Shown piece after piece: positions 1-13,269 of a DNA stretch of 64,000 bases (within the stretch, counting starts at the first letter, position 1; every line of letters begins with the position of its first letter). The stretch comes from Tamarix chinensis. Its lineage: Eukaryota > Streptophyta > Magnoliopsida > Caryophyllales > Tamaricaceae. The translations under genes were made by a program, and so were the position numbers. The stretch lies in assembly GCA_030549775.1 (NCBI GenBank), contig CM060173.1, positions 44,199,110 through 44,263,109 on the forward strand, written 5' to 3'. The notes under the pieces are model-generated. The model did not search any database and had not been told where the DNA came from. It saw nothing but the letters and a program-made list of their open reading frames with translations.

Positions 1-1269
1 CAGAATAAGTATAATATAATGAGAATTTATAGTCATATTATGAAATTAGAGTTTCTTAGGAGAATTAAAGACATTTACCTTAGGGAATGCCCTGATAAGA
101 ATATGTTTGTGCTTTACATATGTTCAATAATGCGTTGGCACATCTAAATGAGTTCTATATGATGACCGTAATTAAATAACTCTAAATAAGATACTAATAA
201 TTTAAATTGAAGGATCACGTGAGTTGGGCCAAGGTATATGTTGGGTTCGTTCCACCAAAAGTTACTAGTGACTTAGGAGCATTCTACCTTGAGATGTGGA
301 TTATTTTGTTCCAATCGATTAATAATAGTGGATCCCTAAACTCAGCATGAATGAAAATATAATTTTGAGATAAGTAGCGAATGGATAAGATATTAATCCC
401 TTAAAGTAAAAAATTACCTAATTTAGGAATGAGGTGTTGTGTCTATTTTACCTGACAATAATAGTGGCCCATTTGTGTTTTTTTTTTCTAAGAGGTGTTT
501 CAGACCATTCCACTTGTTTAACAGTTATGTTCATGAGGGTGTTGCCTTAGTATATGTTGAGTTTGTTCCACCAGACTATAATAGTGGCTCATGTGTGTTA
601 TACCCTAAGAAGTACTTCAATCCATTAAATCGGATTAAGAATAGTGGGGTCCTTGAACTTAACTTAAATAAAAGAATGGATATTATTTATATCTAATACT
701 GAGTCATGGAATCCATTCTTACCTTGCATTATGTATTATTAACTCAGATATATGGTTTATCTTTTTCTACCTTTACTTCACTTATACTGTTACCTTACTC
801 AGTACGTAGCTTACTAATTATCCTTTTTATGGGTATTGTCATTACCCACAAGTAGAGTTTTTAAATGTTTTTGTGAAGGTTGATGATGACCTATTGGATG
901 ACTTTGCTGCTTATGGTAATTTATATGTGGATTAATGACTCTTTTGTATTAGTGTTGGGTATAGAATCATATTATCCTATCATTACTTTTGATTTTGGAT
1001 ACCTTTTATAGTTCTTAGTTCTGATTTATCCCTTTTAAGTGATTTGATAGTGTATTCGGAGTTAAATTCTACATCTTATATATGTTTATGAAAGATTCTA
1101 CTATTCTCTATTGATCATGTTTTAAGTCTTAATTATTTTTCCTTGTATTTGGTGTAAGAATGGAATGGTAAGCTAGGCTTATGTTAAGTACTGTAGTAAC
1201 ATCCAGCTATTTTTGTATTATGCTTCTACTAAAATGAAATTTTTCATTAGTAAATTTTGGGGTGTTATA
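1..1269 (+). repeat. 3' part of a long LTR-like repeat (copy A)
   Basis: The segment runs in from outside the window and ends at GGGGTGTTATA, close to the GGGTGTTACA end of the complete copy at 57205-61507. The stretch around 790-830 (TTACCTTACTCAGTACGTAG) is nearly the same as 60975-60995 of that copy, and the order of parts is also the same: palindromic motifs, then this conserved patch, then the end. There is no coding sequence. I infer a long terminal repeat of a Ty3/gypsy-type element; the missing left part prevents a target-duplication test. Confidence 0.6.
250..650 (+). repeat. Cluster of CCAC...ATAATAGTGG motifs in copy A
   Basis: About five degenerate copies of a motif ending in AATAGTGG lie at roughly 253, 315, 455, 568 and 630. 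The best is TCCACCAGACTATAATAGTG near 568. Half-sites CCAC and GTGG face each other, so each unit is a short imperfect palindrome. The same cluster occurs in the other LTR-like copies at the matching place near the 3' end. Confidence 0.6.
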
Positions 1270-2053
1270 ATTTAGATTTGGTAGATTAGTTGATAATTCT
1301 ATTAATGATTTCCTTCTTATGTTTATGAGTGGTATTGTAGTGGTTATTAGAAAATGACTTCATTATGGTTTGGTGCCTTCCCATTTGTGAGACACCCTTG
1401 GTATAATTTGATTAATGTAACAATCATAATGTGGTTAAGTTTGATGTGATGAGTGTGTGGTCTATAATATGATATGAAATATAGCATGAATAAAGTATTT
1501 AGATAAGGTAGGTACTATTTGATGTGTTATGCAATAATTTCTCTTATTACACCTATTTTCTCCATTTGATATTTGCACGATTAATATTATGTGGTGGGTT
1601 TACTCAATACCATTGTGCTGATGGGTTTAGTCTTGCAGGCCTCTACCTATTCAATGGGTTGTTGTGACCTTACGAGATTATTGGTGATTTCGATTTGATA
1701 ACAAGTATTTTGGGGTTGAAAGTTAGGACTATGCAGTATCTACTTCACCATCTTTTGAGCCATATGTGCTTTGACTCTTATGTTCGTTCTATACTTCTTT
1801 CCTTGTGCGGATTAAAACTCCATTGATTGAATACCCTTGTGTATATCGGAACAAATGATAATCTAGAATATATGTTCTGTTATATTCTTATGAGTCTTGT
1901 TATCAATTTAAGTAGAGTAACATTTTAGCATTAGCATTTGATACAAGAATGGTAGACAAAACCAGACTTATACTATTGTGCAGTAACACCCAATATTTTT
2001 AATATTTTAGCTTCCACAATTAACTATTTAAAATAAAATTTTAGGGAATTACA
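1270..2053 (+). repeat. 3' end of a second LTR-like repeat, probably the host of copy A
   Basis: From 1590 to 2053 the order of short matches follows 43380-43814, the 3' end of another family member: 'ACTCAATACCATTGTGCT', then 'CCTCTACCTATTCAATGGG', later 'TTAGCATTAGCATT', then an end at GGGAATTACA. This is most simply read as an outer repeat that copy A entered. The left half lies outside the window, so the nesting is inferred. Confidence 0.45.
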
Positions 2054-2811
2054 TTAAGCATGATTTTATTTAAGTATGTTTTAATGCTCTAAATTATGCT
2101 TAAAGATTTTATGAGTTTAAATAAGTTTGAATGTTCTTAAGAGATCATGATGATTTTATGGTTTTTTGATTAATTAGTAACTACCATGATAATCCTTGTA
2201 ATTAGTAGACAAAATTTGATATACAATATGTTAGCTAAAGAATATGATTATGAGAATTTAATCTCGAGTAAAATTTTTGAATGCTCTTCATAGTCTTGAT
2301 GATCTTCAATACATTATTGGTTAATTACACTAAGTAAGGTTTTATATGAGACTAATCATATCTATGACAACTATTTTTTATTAAAGTGAAGAATTAAACA
2401 AAAATATGACCTTTTTAGCATAATTAGCTATCAATGGTCAACCTTTGACCATTGACTTTGACCTCATAAATAGTATGTGAGAGCAACTAGTAAATCTTAG
2501 TGAATAGTAACTTTTGATAATAAAATATATTTAGATTTTTTATTTGAGTTTATTGATATAAAATGACATTTCTCATCATCCAAGAATAGTATTTTTTATG
2601 AATAATAGAAAAAATTAAATTTGTTGTGGGGCGCTATATTGATATGATTAATCTATTTATATTTGTGATTTTCGCTGATTTTTATCCCAACAACAAAAGA
2701 TAATTTTTAGTGTTTTTACCCTTATTTAGGGTAATCTGAACCCATAGATTAGGTTTCAAGCCTTTAAAATGCATTATGGTCGTTGAAAGTCTCGTGGAAG
2801 TGAAAACTTAA
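2054..2811. other. AT-rich sequence with no recognised feature
   Basis: No open frame, terminal repeat or known motif was recognised here. It separates plus-strand LTR-like ends from the minus-strand repeat that starts near 2812. Confidence 0.5.
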
Positions 2812-5389
2812 GTTGTTACAGCCACACCTAACATAAGATAGGCACTAGCCACCTATCGCATGTTAGATATAATGATGAAAACCAATCAACCAACTAAAAC
2901 CAAAGTAGAGTACAACACAACACATTACATAAATAATGAAAGAAAGGCTCTCAAGTATAAGACCTCAATGGTCCACAAAGATTCAAATACATGATGAAAA
3001 ATTAAGACAAGGTAGTTCAAATTACAGAAAAAAAAATTAGGGCATAGCCCTAAACTCTTGTTCGTCTAGGTCTGCATAAGGTTACACTTTCATAACCCAT
3101 GCCCAACATAAGGTTGTCCTACTGCTTACCATCCCCAAAAGCTTATGCATGGCCTTTTTGACCATGGTAATGAGTAGGTAACTAAGCAAACGGGAATATC
3201 ATTACACTACATATTGAGTAAACTAAGTTACTTATTCAATAGAAGTTACAAGCACACAAGATTTCAGCATATAATGATAATCATACCAACATAGTTCATG
3301 CCTATTTCATATAAACAGAATACATGCTCTATCATGGCCATATTATACATAATAAACTCATACCATACATAAATAATCATGCTTAGAAACATAAAACAAT
3401 ATCATAGATGATTGTATGCAATCTAAAAAATAGATTGCCTAGCGATCATTAAGACTTCATTCATCCATACACATAATTCCACCATGGGCTATTTTCCACT
3501 TTCTTAATCCATTAGGTCATTTATATATAAAATATTGTCTCTATCACCATTCTTTTTCTTTTATTTTAATTTTCTTGTTAGCCACATTCTTATTCCACAT
3601 ACTTATTCAAGTTCTTATCTAAATATTTATTCAAGTTCTTATCTAAATATTTATTCGAGCAATGGAATATGCACCACCCCATAGTCTCACATACTATGGA
3701 AGTCTATCTAAATTAAAGGGCATAAATTTCAGGTCAAATCTAAGTAACCACCAATGGACATAAGTCTAGGCTGAAGCCAAAAACCACCTAGGAAACTAGA
3801 CCCTATACCATCGATATCCTCTAATGTATCATTAATGTCTAGAGTAGGTGAGGCACCGGGATCTACTAGGATTCCACCCAAAGGGACCAATAAATTCCCA
3901 AAGGTAGACTAAACCCCCTATAGCTATTCGAGGATTAAGTAACTGAAATCCATCTACAACTCGATAGGCTTTTGCTTTTAGTGATTAGTATGTTATTCTC
4001 GAGGAGTTTATGTGATCATACAAGACCCATCCATTATTTAAGCAAGGCATTCACATACTTATTCCATTTTAACCATTATCATTCCCCAACCATGTCTGAG
4101 GTTTCCATTAATGATTACTCAACGTTAACCAAATCACTTAGATTAATCAATGTTAGGCCAAAGTCTAGATTGAATTACCCCTTTAATGTCATCAGATACT
4201 TAATCGAGTCTACCCATTAAGGCCTTACAATACTCATTAAGTATGTCGTAAATCATGATCCATTTAATCCATCCATTAGCATGATAATCTATGTCAACAT
4301 ATGTATTTCACTTATTAAATAGTCATATAGCAGTGTTAGGCACAGTCTTAGAGCATATCCATGCAGAGAGATCAAAATCATGCAATATGGCCAAATCACC
4401 CAATCGTTTTGGGCCACCCAACTGATCAATTTAGCTTTGTCAAACCCAATGTTCCCTCAAATAAGTCAACCAGTTCTGCCAAACCAGTTTTCTGTTCAGA
4501 GATTAGTCAATCGATTCTACCAAACCATTCAATGGGTTTAAAAAAAGAGTAAAACAAAGTCATCATAAACCTATCGATTTGGGCCAATAAGTTGATCGTT
4601 CTAAAGATTAGTTGATTGATTTAGCCTAAATAGCCTATTGGTTTTCCCCAAATAGCACATGTAAAATCTCCAAAAATCACAGTTGAAAATTTTTGTTTAA
4701 TTAAAACCATATACAAGTACTAGGGGTGCTACTGCCGTGATCAGTACAAGCCTAGCCCCCAGCCAGTTGCACCAACCACAAGGCTATAATATAATTTCAC
4801 AATACATTGAACAAATTAAGACATAGAACCATAGAAATATAAAAGATTCATAAATAAATAGAAAATTAGAGTGCGAGAATTAATGAGTCATTGCAGAATT
4901 TAAAATAGTTACATTATCAAGCCCCAAAGGAGAAAGAACAATACAATAGAGATATAGAATAAAAATAGAAAAAGGAGAGTCTAGACAACACTTGCTCTAG
5001 GGCCCCATGCCAAGTCTAATAGGTCAAAACTCAGCCTCGTTCGATGCCTTGAATACATCATAGGCATCAAATACAACATCTCTTACCTACATCAACTTAG
5101 AAGGGACCTCTACTAGTGGGAATGAGTAGCACTAATGAAACGGGCGATCAATACACTACGTACTAGATAAGGTAACCATATAGCTAAGGCCATACATGAA
5201 AGATAGATAACACAAGCAGGTAACCATGCAGATAAAGCCATAAGATAGATAGTACAAGTCATTATTCAAATTGGTTTATTAACCTAATCGTTAGATCTCT
5301 AGTCATTATTCCTATTTCAAACCATTCTCATTATAAGTCCATGTGAGTACAGGAACCCTACTAATATAGCCAATAGATTAGAAAAATAT

Positions 5390-5700
5390 ATGGTAGAACG
5401 CTCTTGGCCACTATTACTTGCTAGTGGATTAGTCTCCAGGGTAAGGTGCTCGTGGCCACTATTATGTTGGTGGATCAGTCTGGCCCCAACTCCCATGGTG
5501 TTCCATTGTAAGTAATTGGTATATTTTCCATGGCTTATCATAATTTAAGGTTTGGTTTATTAAGCTCAAGATCCCCCACTGTTATAGTCGGTGGATCGAA
5601 AATATTCAGGACAATACGCACTTGGTCACTATTATTCATCGGTGGATCAATCTCCAGACTAAAGTACTCATGGCCACTATTATGTTGATGGATTGGTCTG
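5390..5700 (-). repeat. Palindromic motif cluster of copy B
   Basis: Five copies of GGCCACTATTAT...GGTGGATC (reverse complement of CCAC...ATAATAGTGG) lie at about 5407, 5455, 5575, 5625 and 5675, spaced 48 to 120 bases. This mirrors the clusters at 42600-43030 and 60500-60800. Confidence 0.65.
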
Positions 5701-7059
5701 AGCTTGGTTCATTAGTCTTCCACTTTAAATGGTTAGTATCTTATCAATGCCTTATTCAATAGATACTTTCACCCTAAACATGCATGCCCCTTGGATTTTC
5801 CACTCACACAACCCGTCTACTCCTATACTCCAAAAAAGTTTGTCCCATATCTTGGGACTTCTAAGCCTCCTGGTACATCCAGACATCCCTTCCCCCTTTT
5901 CCCTACTTACCATGAATGCCCAACTCTTATATGTGTGTGTCGAGGCCCACTTTCCTATATCACTAGGTTAACTCACCATCGCCCTCTAGGGTTTTCCCCT
6001 TGGAAACCCTAATCTAACCTATATGGCCTAACCTCCCTCTATCACACAGAGCCTATGTTCTCTCTCTCTTTGGTCCCAACTCATCACCCCACTAATCCAC
6101 CCCAAACATCCCACTTTACTTCCCATTTGCACATGTGGCCATGAAACCCTAGTTGGCCACCCCAAACCCTAACACCTTCTTATTTGTCGCCCCTGCATCA
6201 CCCTCACTTCTCATTTATCCTTTTCCATATGACACACATTCACCCTCCATGTGACACCCTTCCACTCTCACCCTATACTCCAATCTCTCCCATCATTTAT
6301 CCCTTCCACAAGATTCTCCACTTAGGGTTTTCCCCAAACCCTAGCCAAGTCCCCCATGCACCCTTATACCAACCCACGTACTATTTTTACCTATGGACTC
6401 CAATCACCCCCAACAACTCTTCCCTCATCTTACTTAACCCTCAGGTCCACTTTTTCCATATAAAGAACATCCCCATACAAAGACTATCCATCCCATACTA
6501 GCCCTATACTCCCCATGAAAGATTTATCCCATCCCCTTAATTTGCTCATATTGACCCTTTGATGTTCACCCATAGGTCATGAGATACGTAGACCATTTTT
6601 ACTTTCCTCTAGTTAACTCACTTCCTCCACCCCTTTCCTTTCTCACCACCACATCATATCATTTTAAGCCTCCTAGCGTACATGTCATAGAGGGTTATAT
6701 TACATAAGCACCACAAGTACAAGACATATTATCTTATTACACATGCCATAAAGAAACACATACAACTTACCTTAGCTCCATGTTTAGCAAAGATTTGCTA
6801 CAAGTACATAGTTCATAACCACATAAGGCACACACTTGTATCCATCACACATAACATGTAATACACATAATACACATATTGGGCCTTAACCACATCATTA
6901 TATAAAAAGACACCGGGCTTGGAACTAACTCCTATGCCTCCTTAGGGGTCAAACTTAGCTCACCTATAAGAAAGAAATATTAGGGTTAACTTCCCTCTTA
7001 TTATTTTCATTATCTTCTACTTTACCTTTAGTATGAACTAGCACTACTACAAAAATGGG

Positions 7060-7325
7060 AAATAATAACGAGACATTAATAACGGTAGTTAGAAAATTGT
7101 TGTCAAACGCATGAAAATTAATGCGTGGGATAGTTTTGATAACGGTTATAGTTCAAAACCGTTATTAAAAGCACAACGTTAAAATTTGCTTAGATATTTT
7201 AATGACGATTCAAGAAAAAACGTTATTAAAAGTGGTTTTAATAATGGTTCATACAAGAATTATTGTCAAAAGTCTGGAAGTTTTAATAACGGTTCTTTTA
7301 GGAAACGTTATTAAAACTCCAAAAT
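7060..7325. repeat. 5' subterminal palindrome array of CACTA 1
   Basis: Repeated AATAACGGTT/AACCGTTATT half-sites, often paired in inverted orientation. In En/Spm elements, subterminal repeats are binding sites for the element's TNPA protein; that role is inferred here. Confidence 0.8.
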
Positions 7326-7902
7326 CAAACTTTTATTTCACTCAGTTTTCTTTCATGCCAAAAATTTCAGACTCTCTACACCTTCATTCTCTTACTCTCC
7401 TTCTCCTTAAATACCTTCGCACCACCACACCGTGCACCACCACTCCTGCTCCTCTCAAGTAAGGGAAACCCTCGCACCACCAACTCTCCGCCACACCTCT
7501 ACCATTATCGGCTTTACATGTGCGTGTTGTCATTGTTTCAAACCTAGCTAGCCAGCACGTGTACCTTCATCCTTCGTCGTGTTTGTAGGGTGTTGTCGCT
7601 CTCAACTTGCTCACCGCTAGTTTCTTGCTTATCGTCGCTCACTTTACGTATGTGTTTGTTCTTTCTCTCATAAATTTTTCTCTACTTATATATATATGCA
7701 TGCATGTTGCTATATGGTTAAGTTTATTTGTCATTCAAAAATGTGTTGTTGAATGTGTTGGTTGAAAATTTTGTTGTTCGTTGTTGAATTTGTTGCGTTA
7801 TTGTTATATATTAACAAATGCATGAGTTGGCCGAGACCTTTACATATATAAAGATAATATGAATGTGAGTGTAGAATTATATACATTTTCACTCATAAAA
7901 AC

Positions 7903-7908
7903 TAGATA

Positions 7909-7952
<44 letters not shown>

Positions 7953-7953
7953 T
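7903..7953. repeat. TA/CA microsatellite
   Basis: An uninterrupted (TA)n tract is followed by (CA)n inside the 5' non-coding part of CACTA 1. The matching region of the larger element (36763-36802) carries a (GT)n tract on the plus strand. Confidence 0.9.
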
Positions 7954-8214
7954 TTTCATTAATAAGTATAGGACACTAGCAATAAGATAAGGGAAATGTC
8001 CTATAATGAAACAAAAATATATTTTACATATGCATATCATTAAATGAAATTTTCAATTAGAGATGCATATGTTAATGATTGTTATTTAATGAGGATTAAA
8101 TAGATATACAAAATAAGGAATATATAAAAGTGAATAATTAAATAGAGAGAAATAATTGTGTATAATAATAATAATATGATTTATATATTAGGATTTAATT
8201 ACAGTTAGCTAGGT

Positions 8215-8325
8215 TTAGGATTACGATTTTATGATGTTTAGGGTTAGGTTTTATTATAATAAATTATGGTTAATTAGGGTTAGGGTTTATCATTTATTAT
8301 GGTTAATTAGGGTTAGGGTTAGTAT
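8215..8325. repeat. Telomere-like TTAGGGTTAGGGTT tracts in CACTA 1
   Basis: Several short runs of the plant telomere-type unit (TTTAGGG-like, here TTAGGGTTAGGGTTT) occur, separated by TTATTATGGTTAA. The CACTA at 27351-37652 has matching CCCTAACCCTAA runs at 36185-36275, so they belong to the element and do not mark a chromosome end. Confidence 0.75.
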
Positions 8326-8520
8326 TAATATCTTTATGGAAACATGTTAGCATGATTCGTATATATATATAGAATAGCATGATACATTTGAAATTAATTC
8401 TTTCTAAGCATGATTCGTATCGATAATATAATAGTACATTATGCTCAATACAAAACATTTGCTCAATACATAACATTCTAACATTATTTATTTATTTATT
8501 TATTTATTTATTATAGAGAT

Positions 8521-11500
8521 ATGGCCAACAAAAACATTTATAGGGACAATAGTGACGAAGAAGGGAAAAGAGGACCTACGATTATAAGAATCATCACAGA
8601 CATGAGGAATAAAGGAGAATTAGTTGATTTGGGATGGAATACTTATAATCTTCCAATTGGCACTTACGCAGACATGTTCTTGACTTAAATTTCACTTGTG
8701 ACCCTTAAATGTGTTCCTATCTCCTATAATAATTAGAAGCAGGTTCCAAAGGGTCATAAGGAGCATATTTGGCAGGAAATCAGGGTAAATATGCTATTTT
8801 ATGTAATCATTTTTGTATGTCAAATGTTATTAATTTTATTACATTAACATCAGTAAACATATACATGTCTTATTTTGGAGAGTGTTTAATGTCCCAAAGA
8901 GTAGGAAGAAATGGCTTCTTAGACATTGTGGGGAGTGTCTAAGAACATTTAGGTCATATTTAGTTCATTGGAAAATGTGTATAAAGAGGGATGGTTCTCT
9001 ACTGCAGAACCCACCCAAATGATACGGTTTCATCGATCAAGAAAGTTTGAACTAATTTATTGCATATCGTCTTACGATGGATTTTAAGGTATTCATTAGA
9101 TAACAATTAAACTTTTTGTATCGATCCTAGTACTATGCTTAATATTCAAATAACCATGTGACTATGTTTTGGCTTGTCACATAGGAAAAAAGTGCCAAAA
9201 ATAAAGAGATTGTGAAGCAAAATAAATACCGACATAATATGGCTCGCAAAGGCTATATAGGCCTTGAAGAGGAGTTGGTATGCATTTTTTTGATTTATAT
9301 ATTTACATGTAAATGTCAAATTTTATAATAATATTCTTAATTAAGAATATTTTTTTATTTTTAGCTCCTAGCCCAAGACTTGGACCCATGTACGTTGTCC
9401 ATCAATATTGGTACATTATGGAAGAAGGCTAGAGCAACAAGAGATGGATATATTAATGAATATGTAGATGTTGCAGCCAAAAAAATTGTAAGTTTGTAGA
9501 TATCTAGAACCCTACTTATTTTTCTTTTAGAAAACTATTAAATTATGCTTATTTCTATAAGTTAAATTCGCATATATTATATACATTACATGAAGAACTT
9601 GATACATCAGATGGTGAGGAGGGAGTAGACCAATATAGCATTGTGTCCCAAGCTACAAGAATTGTAAAACACCCTGGAAGACACAGGTGTCTTGGATTAA
9701 GTGTTACAAGAATGAGCATATGTGGTCGATCTCGTGGTTCTCGTAGCACTAATGATCAAGTCGCCATCCTCACCTAAAAATTAAACATGGCATTTGAACG
9801 GATGGCAACAATGGAGCAAGAGTTTTCATTTATTAAATCTCAAAGGTATAAGCCATCCAATTTAGTAGAACATGATCATTTTCACATACCTAATGTAAAT
9901 AGTGTCAAAGATAGTTGTGAAGCTAATGCATGTCTTTCTACTCTTCCTAAGGTAAGCACTATAAACTATGAATTATTATTAAATGTATTCGGTGTAATAA
10001 ATAATTAATAATGTATAATATTTTTTTTAGGGTTTGCATAAATATGACTTATTAGCGAATGACCTTTCAACACTTTTTTCCAAAGGAAGGGTTCGCATCA
10101 GTCATAGCACCCAAAAGCAAACAGTCCAGGGGTATAATTTAGCCCTAAATACAAGGCCTATGAGTATTGACACTCTAATCATTGGCAGTGCACACTTACC
10201 TTATTTTAAAGAGGGCGATGAGGAAAACCACAGTACTAGAAGATCATGGAAGCTTTGTGGCTTGGCCTGCGGATCAGATACGTCTCACTATTGAAGGGGT
10301 ATTGATATTCGACATCTTCATTAGACCTTGTTTAGTAGTTACACTATTCATACCTTTTTTATATATATAGTTATATGCTCAATACATATTTTGTTTATTA
10401 TTATCAATTAAGGAATAAAAAAAGATGACAGCTCCTACTAGTAAAACAAAGAGAGGTACTAGCAGTATGAGCAACACAAAAGAGGGCACTACTAAAGGAA
10501 AGAGAGCTAAATCTAAAAAATCGGTTGCCCCACAAAAGGTTCCTTCTTCAGAGAAAATCCAACCTCCACCATCAATAGATTTATTGTATTTTTATGCCCA
10601 AAACTACCTCATGGACAATTATATTTTCATTTATTGTTATCCTGAGTATGTTGGGAGGGACAATGCTACTTACATGGTATCGACGATTGACATAAGCGAC
10701 ATTTATAATCAGGAATGGATGTCAACCATGAATGTTGTCGTCTATGTCATGTAAGTATTATTTCATTTTGATATTTTAGTACTCTTAACTTGTACCATTG
10801 GAATTTTTATTCCCTCTTATATGAGTTATTAGTTATTAACAAATATGCATTGTTATTATTATCCATAGGTTGGTAGCTAATCGCACTGCGATGGAGGGAA
10901 TGATGTCCTCTATTGTATTTGTGTGCCCATCCTACATAGCTAACGGTAGTACAATAAGAGAGGGTAGGCACATAAACTATTTAGTGAATTGCATTTTGAT
11001 TGAGGAACACAACAAGCTCTATCTCATTCTTCACCTCGCAAATAAATATTGGGTTTTGTACGCCGTCTGATCTGATCTTAATAAAGTCTATGTATTTGAT
11101 TCCTTTCGAACCTATGACATGCCTTTTGAAGTCGCTCGTCGTGGTGGGAAGGAATTTATCGACATTTTAGTATACTTTTCGCTTCTTATTTCATTATCCT
11201 ATTTATAGATATATTCTACTTTTATTATTTGAGGTATATATACTTACAATATTGTGTATCTAACTCTATTTATTAGGTCACTACAAACGGCGTATCAAAG
11301 GAGAGGTGGGAGTGGTGTCCTAGACCTAAAGAATCTTCAATATGAGCCTATCATAGTAAGTAGGAAGACAACTATTTTGTATTTTATTTTAATTCAAATT
11401 AATATCTAATAGTTAGAGAGCTAACTAAATTCATTTGACAGTGTCCACAATAGCAAAACAGCGATGATTGTGGATACTATGTATGTAGAGCAATGGATCT

Positions 11501-11760
11501 GATAGTCCAGACCATATCAGTCAACATAGATCCAAGCCATGTTTGTTTACTTTTCGATATTTTTCCATTAATGAATCATGACATATATGTTTGGTACTTG
11601 ACGTAAGTGCTAATTGTATATTCATCGAAACTTGGGCATTGTAGTTTTTCACCGATGACTATGCACGAGGCTAGCAATAAAATGTTGATGAAATTGATGA
11701 AGTTAGAGACCAATGGGCCAAGTACATACACTCATTCATTCAGTATTAGGTAGAGATCTA
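8521..11760 (+). pseudogene. Broken CACTA second gene: Transposase_24-like region plus Ulp1-type (C48) protease-like domain
   Basis: It starts ATGGCCAACAAA at 8521, as does the copy at 31386 on the minus strand. The first part reads like the plant En/Spm Transposase_24 family: WNTYNLPIG near 8635, KQVPKGHKEHIW near 8735, KEIVKQNKYRHNM near 9205. The later part (about 10870-11510) fits the Ulp1/C48 protease-like region of such genes: WVLYAV, then VYVFDSF, then CGYYVCRAMD. The Asp and Cys of a His-Asp-Cys triad are visible, but where His-Trp is usual the text is Tyr-Trp. Likely introns with GT-AG ends are 9952-10030 and 10751-10868. Stops at 8685, 8734 (for a Trp), 9775 and 11068, plus a frameshift near 10240, make it non-functional. 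The extent of the 3' end is uncertain. Confidence 0.75.
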
Positions 11761-12056
11761 TATATTCTACATGCATGTTCAGGTTTATATTTTTTCTATG
11801 TCTTCTAGTCTTCTAGGATAGGTTTTTATTTGGGGTGTAGAGCTACCAAGGTGTGGTATGCCTACTAATTTTGATTCCTGAGTATGTCCGGTGTATTAAG
11901 ACATGCATACCAATTAGAGATTGATTGAAATTATAGTGTGATTGCAGATTTGTTATGAATTGATGTTATTTTACAATATAGATTTGGTAATTATTTAAAC
12001 ATACAACTATGTATATGGGAAGGAACAAAACAACAAAAACATTAAAAAAAACAGTA

Positions 12057-12600
12057 GTTTTAATAACGGTTCTTATTAAGAACCGTTATTAAAACCACGT
12101 ATTTCATCTCAAATGTATGCTTAGTTAATACGTATTAGGGTTTAATAAATGAATAATCAATCTGAGAAACCTTAATTGGGTGATAGAGTTTTAATAACAG
12201 CTTTCATTAAGAACCGTTATTAAAAATGTGCATTTAATCTCAAATTTATTCTCATTTAATATGTATTAGGGTTAACAAATGCATAATCAATAACTGAAAC
12301 CCTAATTCGATTTTATTTTAACAACGGTTTTTGTAATAACCATTATTAAAACTTGATTTTCCACAACGGTTTTTACTTGAAAATCATTATTGAAACCTTA
12401 TTTTTAACAATATTTTTACAGAAGAACCATTATTAAAACCTTTTTTTTAACAATGGTTGTTACTTGAAAACCGTTATTAAATATAAAGTTTATGCACATA
12501 TTCGCAGGTTTTTTCATATTTTTTATAACGGTTATGAACCGTTATTAAAGATTTAATAACGGGTAGTTTAATAACGCTTTAAAACCGTTATTAAAACCCC
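12057..12600. repeat. 3' subterminal palindrome array of CACTA 1
   Basis: At least eight inverted AACGGTT/AACCGTT pairs occur in 550 bases, for example TTTTAATAACGGTT...AACCGTTATTAAAA at 12058-12094. Pairs farther from the end are more degraded. Confidence 0.8.
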
Positions 12601-12619
12601 TTTTGAGGGTAGTGTAATA

Positions 12620-13232
<613 letters not shown>

Positions 13233-13269
13233 TAAATAATTCATAATAAAGAAATATCAAGGGTTAGGG

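Larger units (their letters stand above)
7042..12614 (+). mobile_element. CACTA (En/Spm) transposon 1, lacking the TNPD-like gene
   Basis: The element begins CACTACTACAAAAATGGG and ends CAAAA-free GAGGGTAGTG, whose complement begins CACTACCCTC, so the ends are CACTA inverted repeats. Flanking triplets are TAG and TAA, a 3-bp target duplication with one change. Both ends carry arrays of 34-40 bp palindromes built from TTTTAATAACGGTT and AACCGTTATTAAAA (7060-7325 and 12057-12600). Inside is one decayed gene (8521 to about 11760) related to the second gene of the larger element at 27351-37652. The TNP2/TNPD-like gene is absent. Direction is set by the shared gene order with that larger copy. It sits in copy B. 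Confidence 0.88.

Noticed and set aside
439..696. 85-residue frame with repeated YNSG text
   Set aside because: The repeated text comes from the ATAATAGTGG motifs of copy A, not from a protein repeat.
12057..12600. Regular repeats resembling a CRISPR array
   Set aside because: The units are palindromic CACTA subterminal repeats of variable spacing in a plant genome, with matching arrays at the other transposon end.
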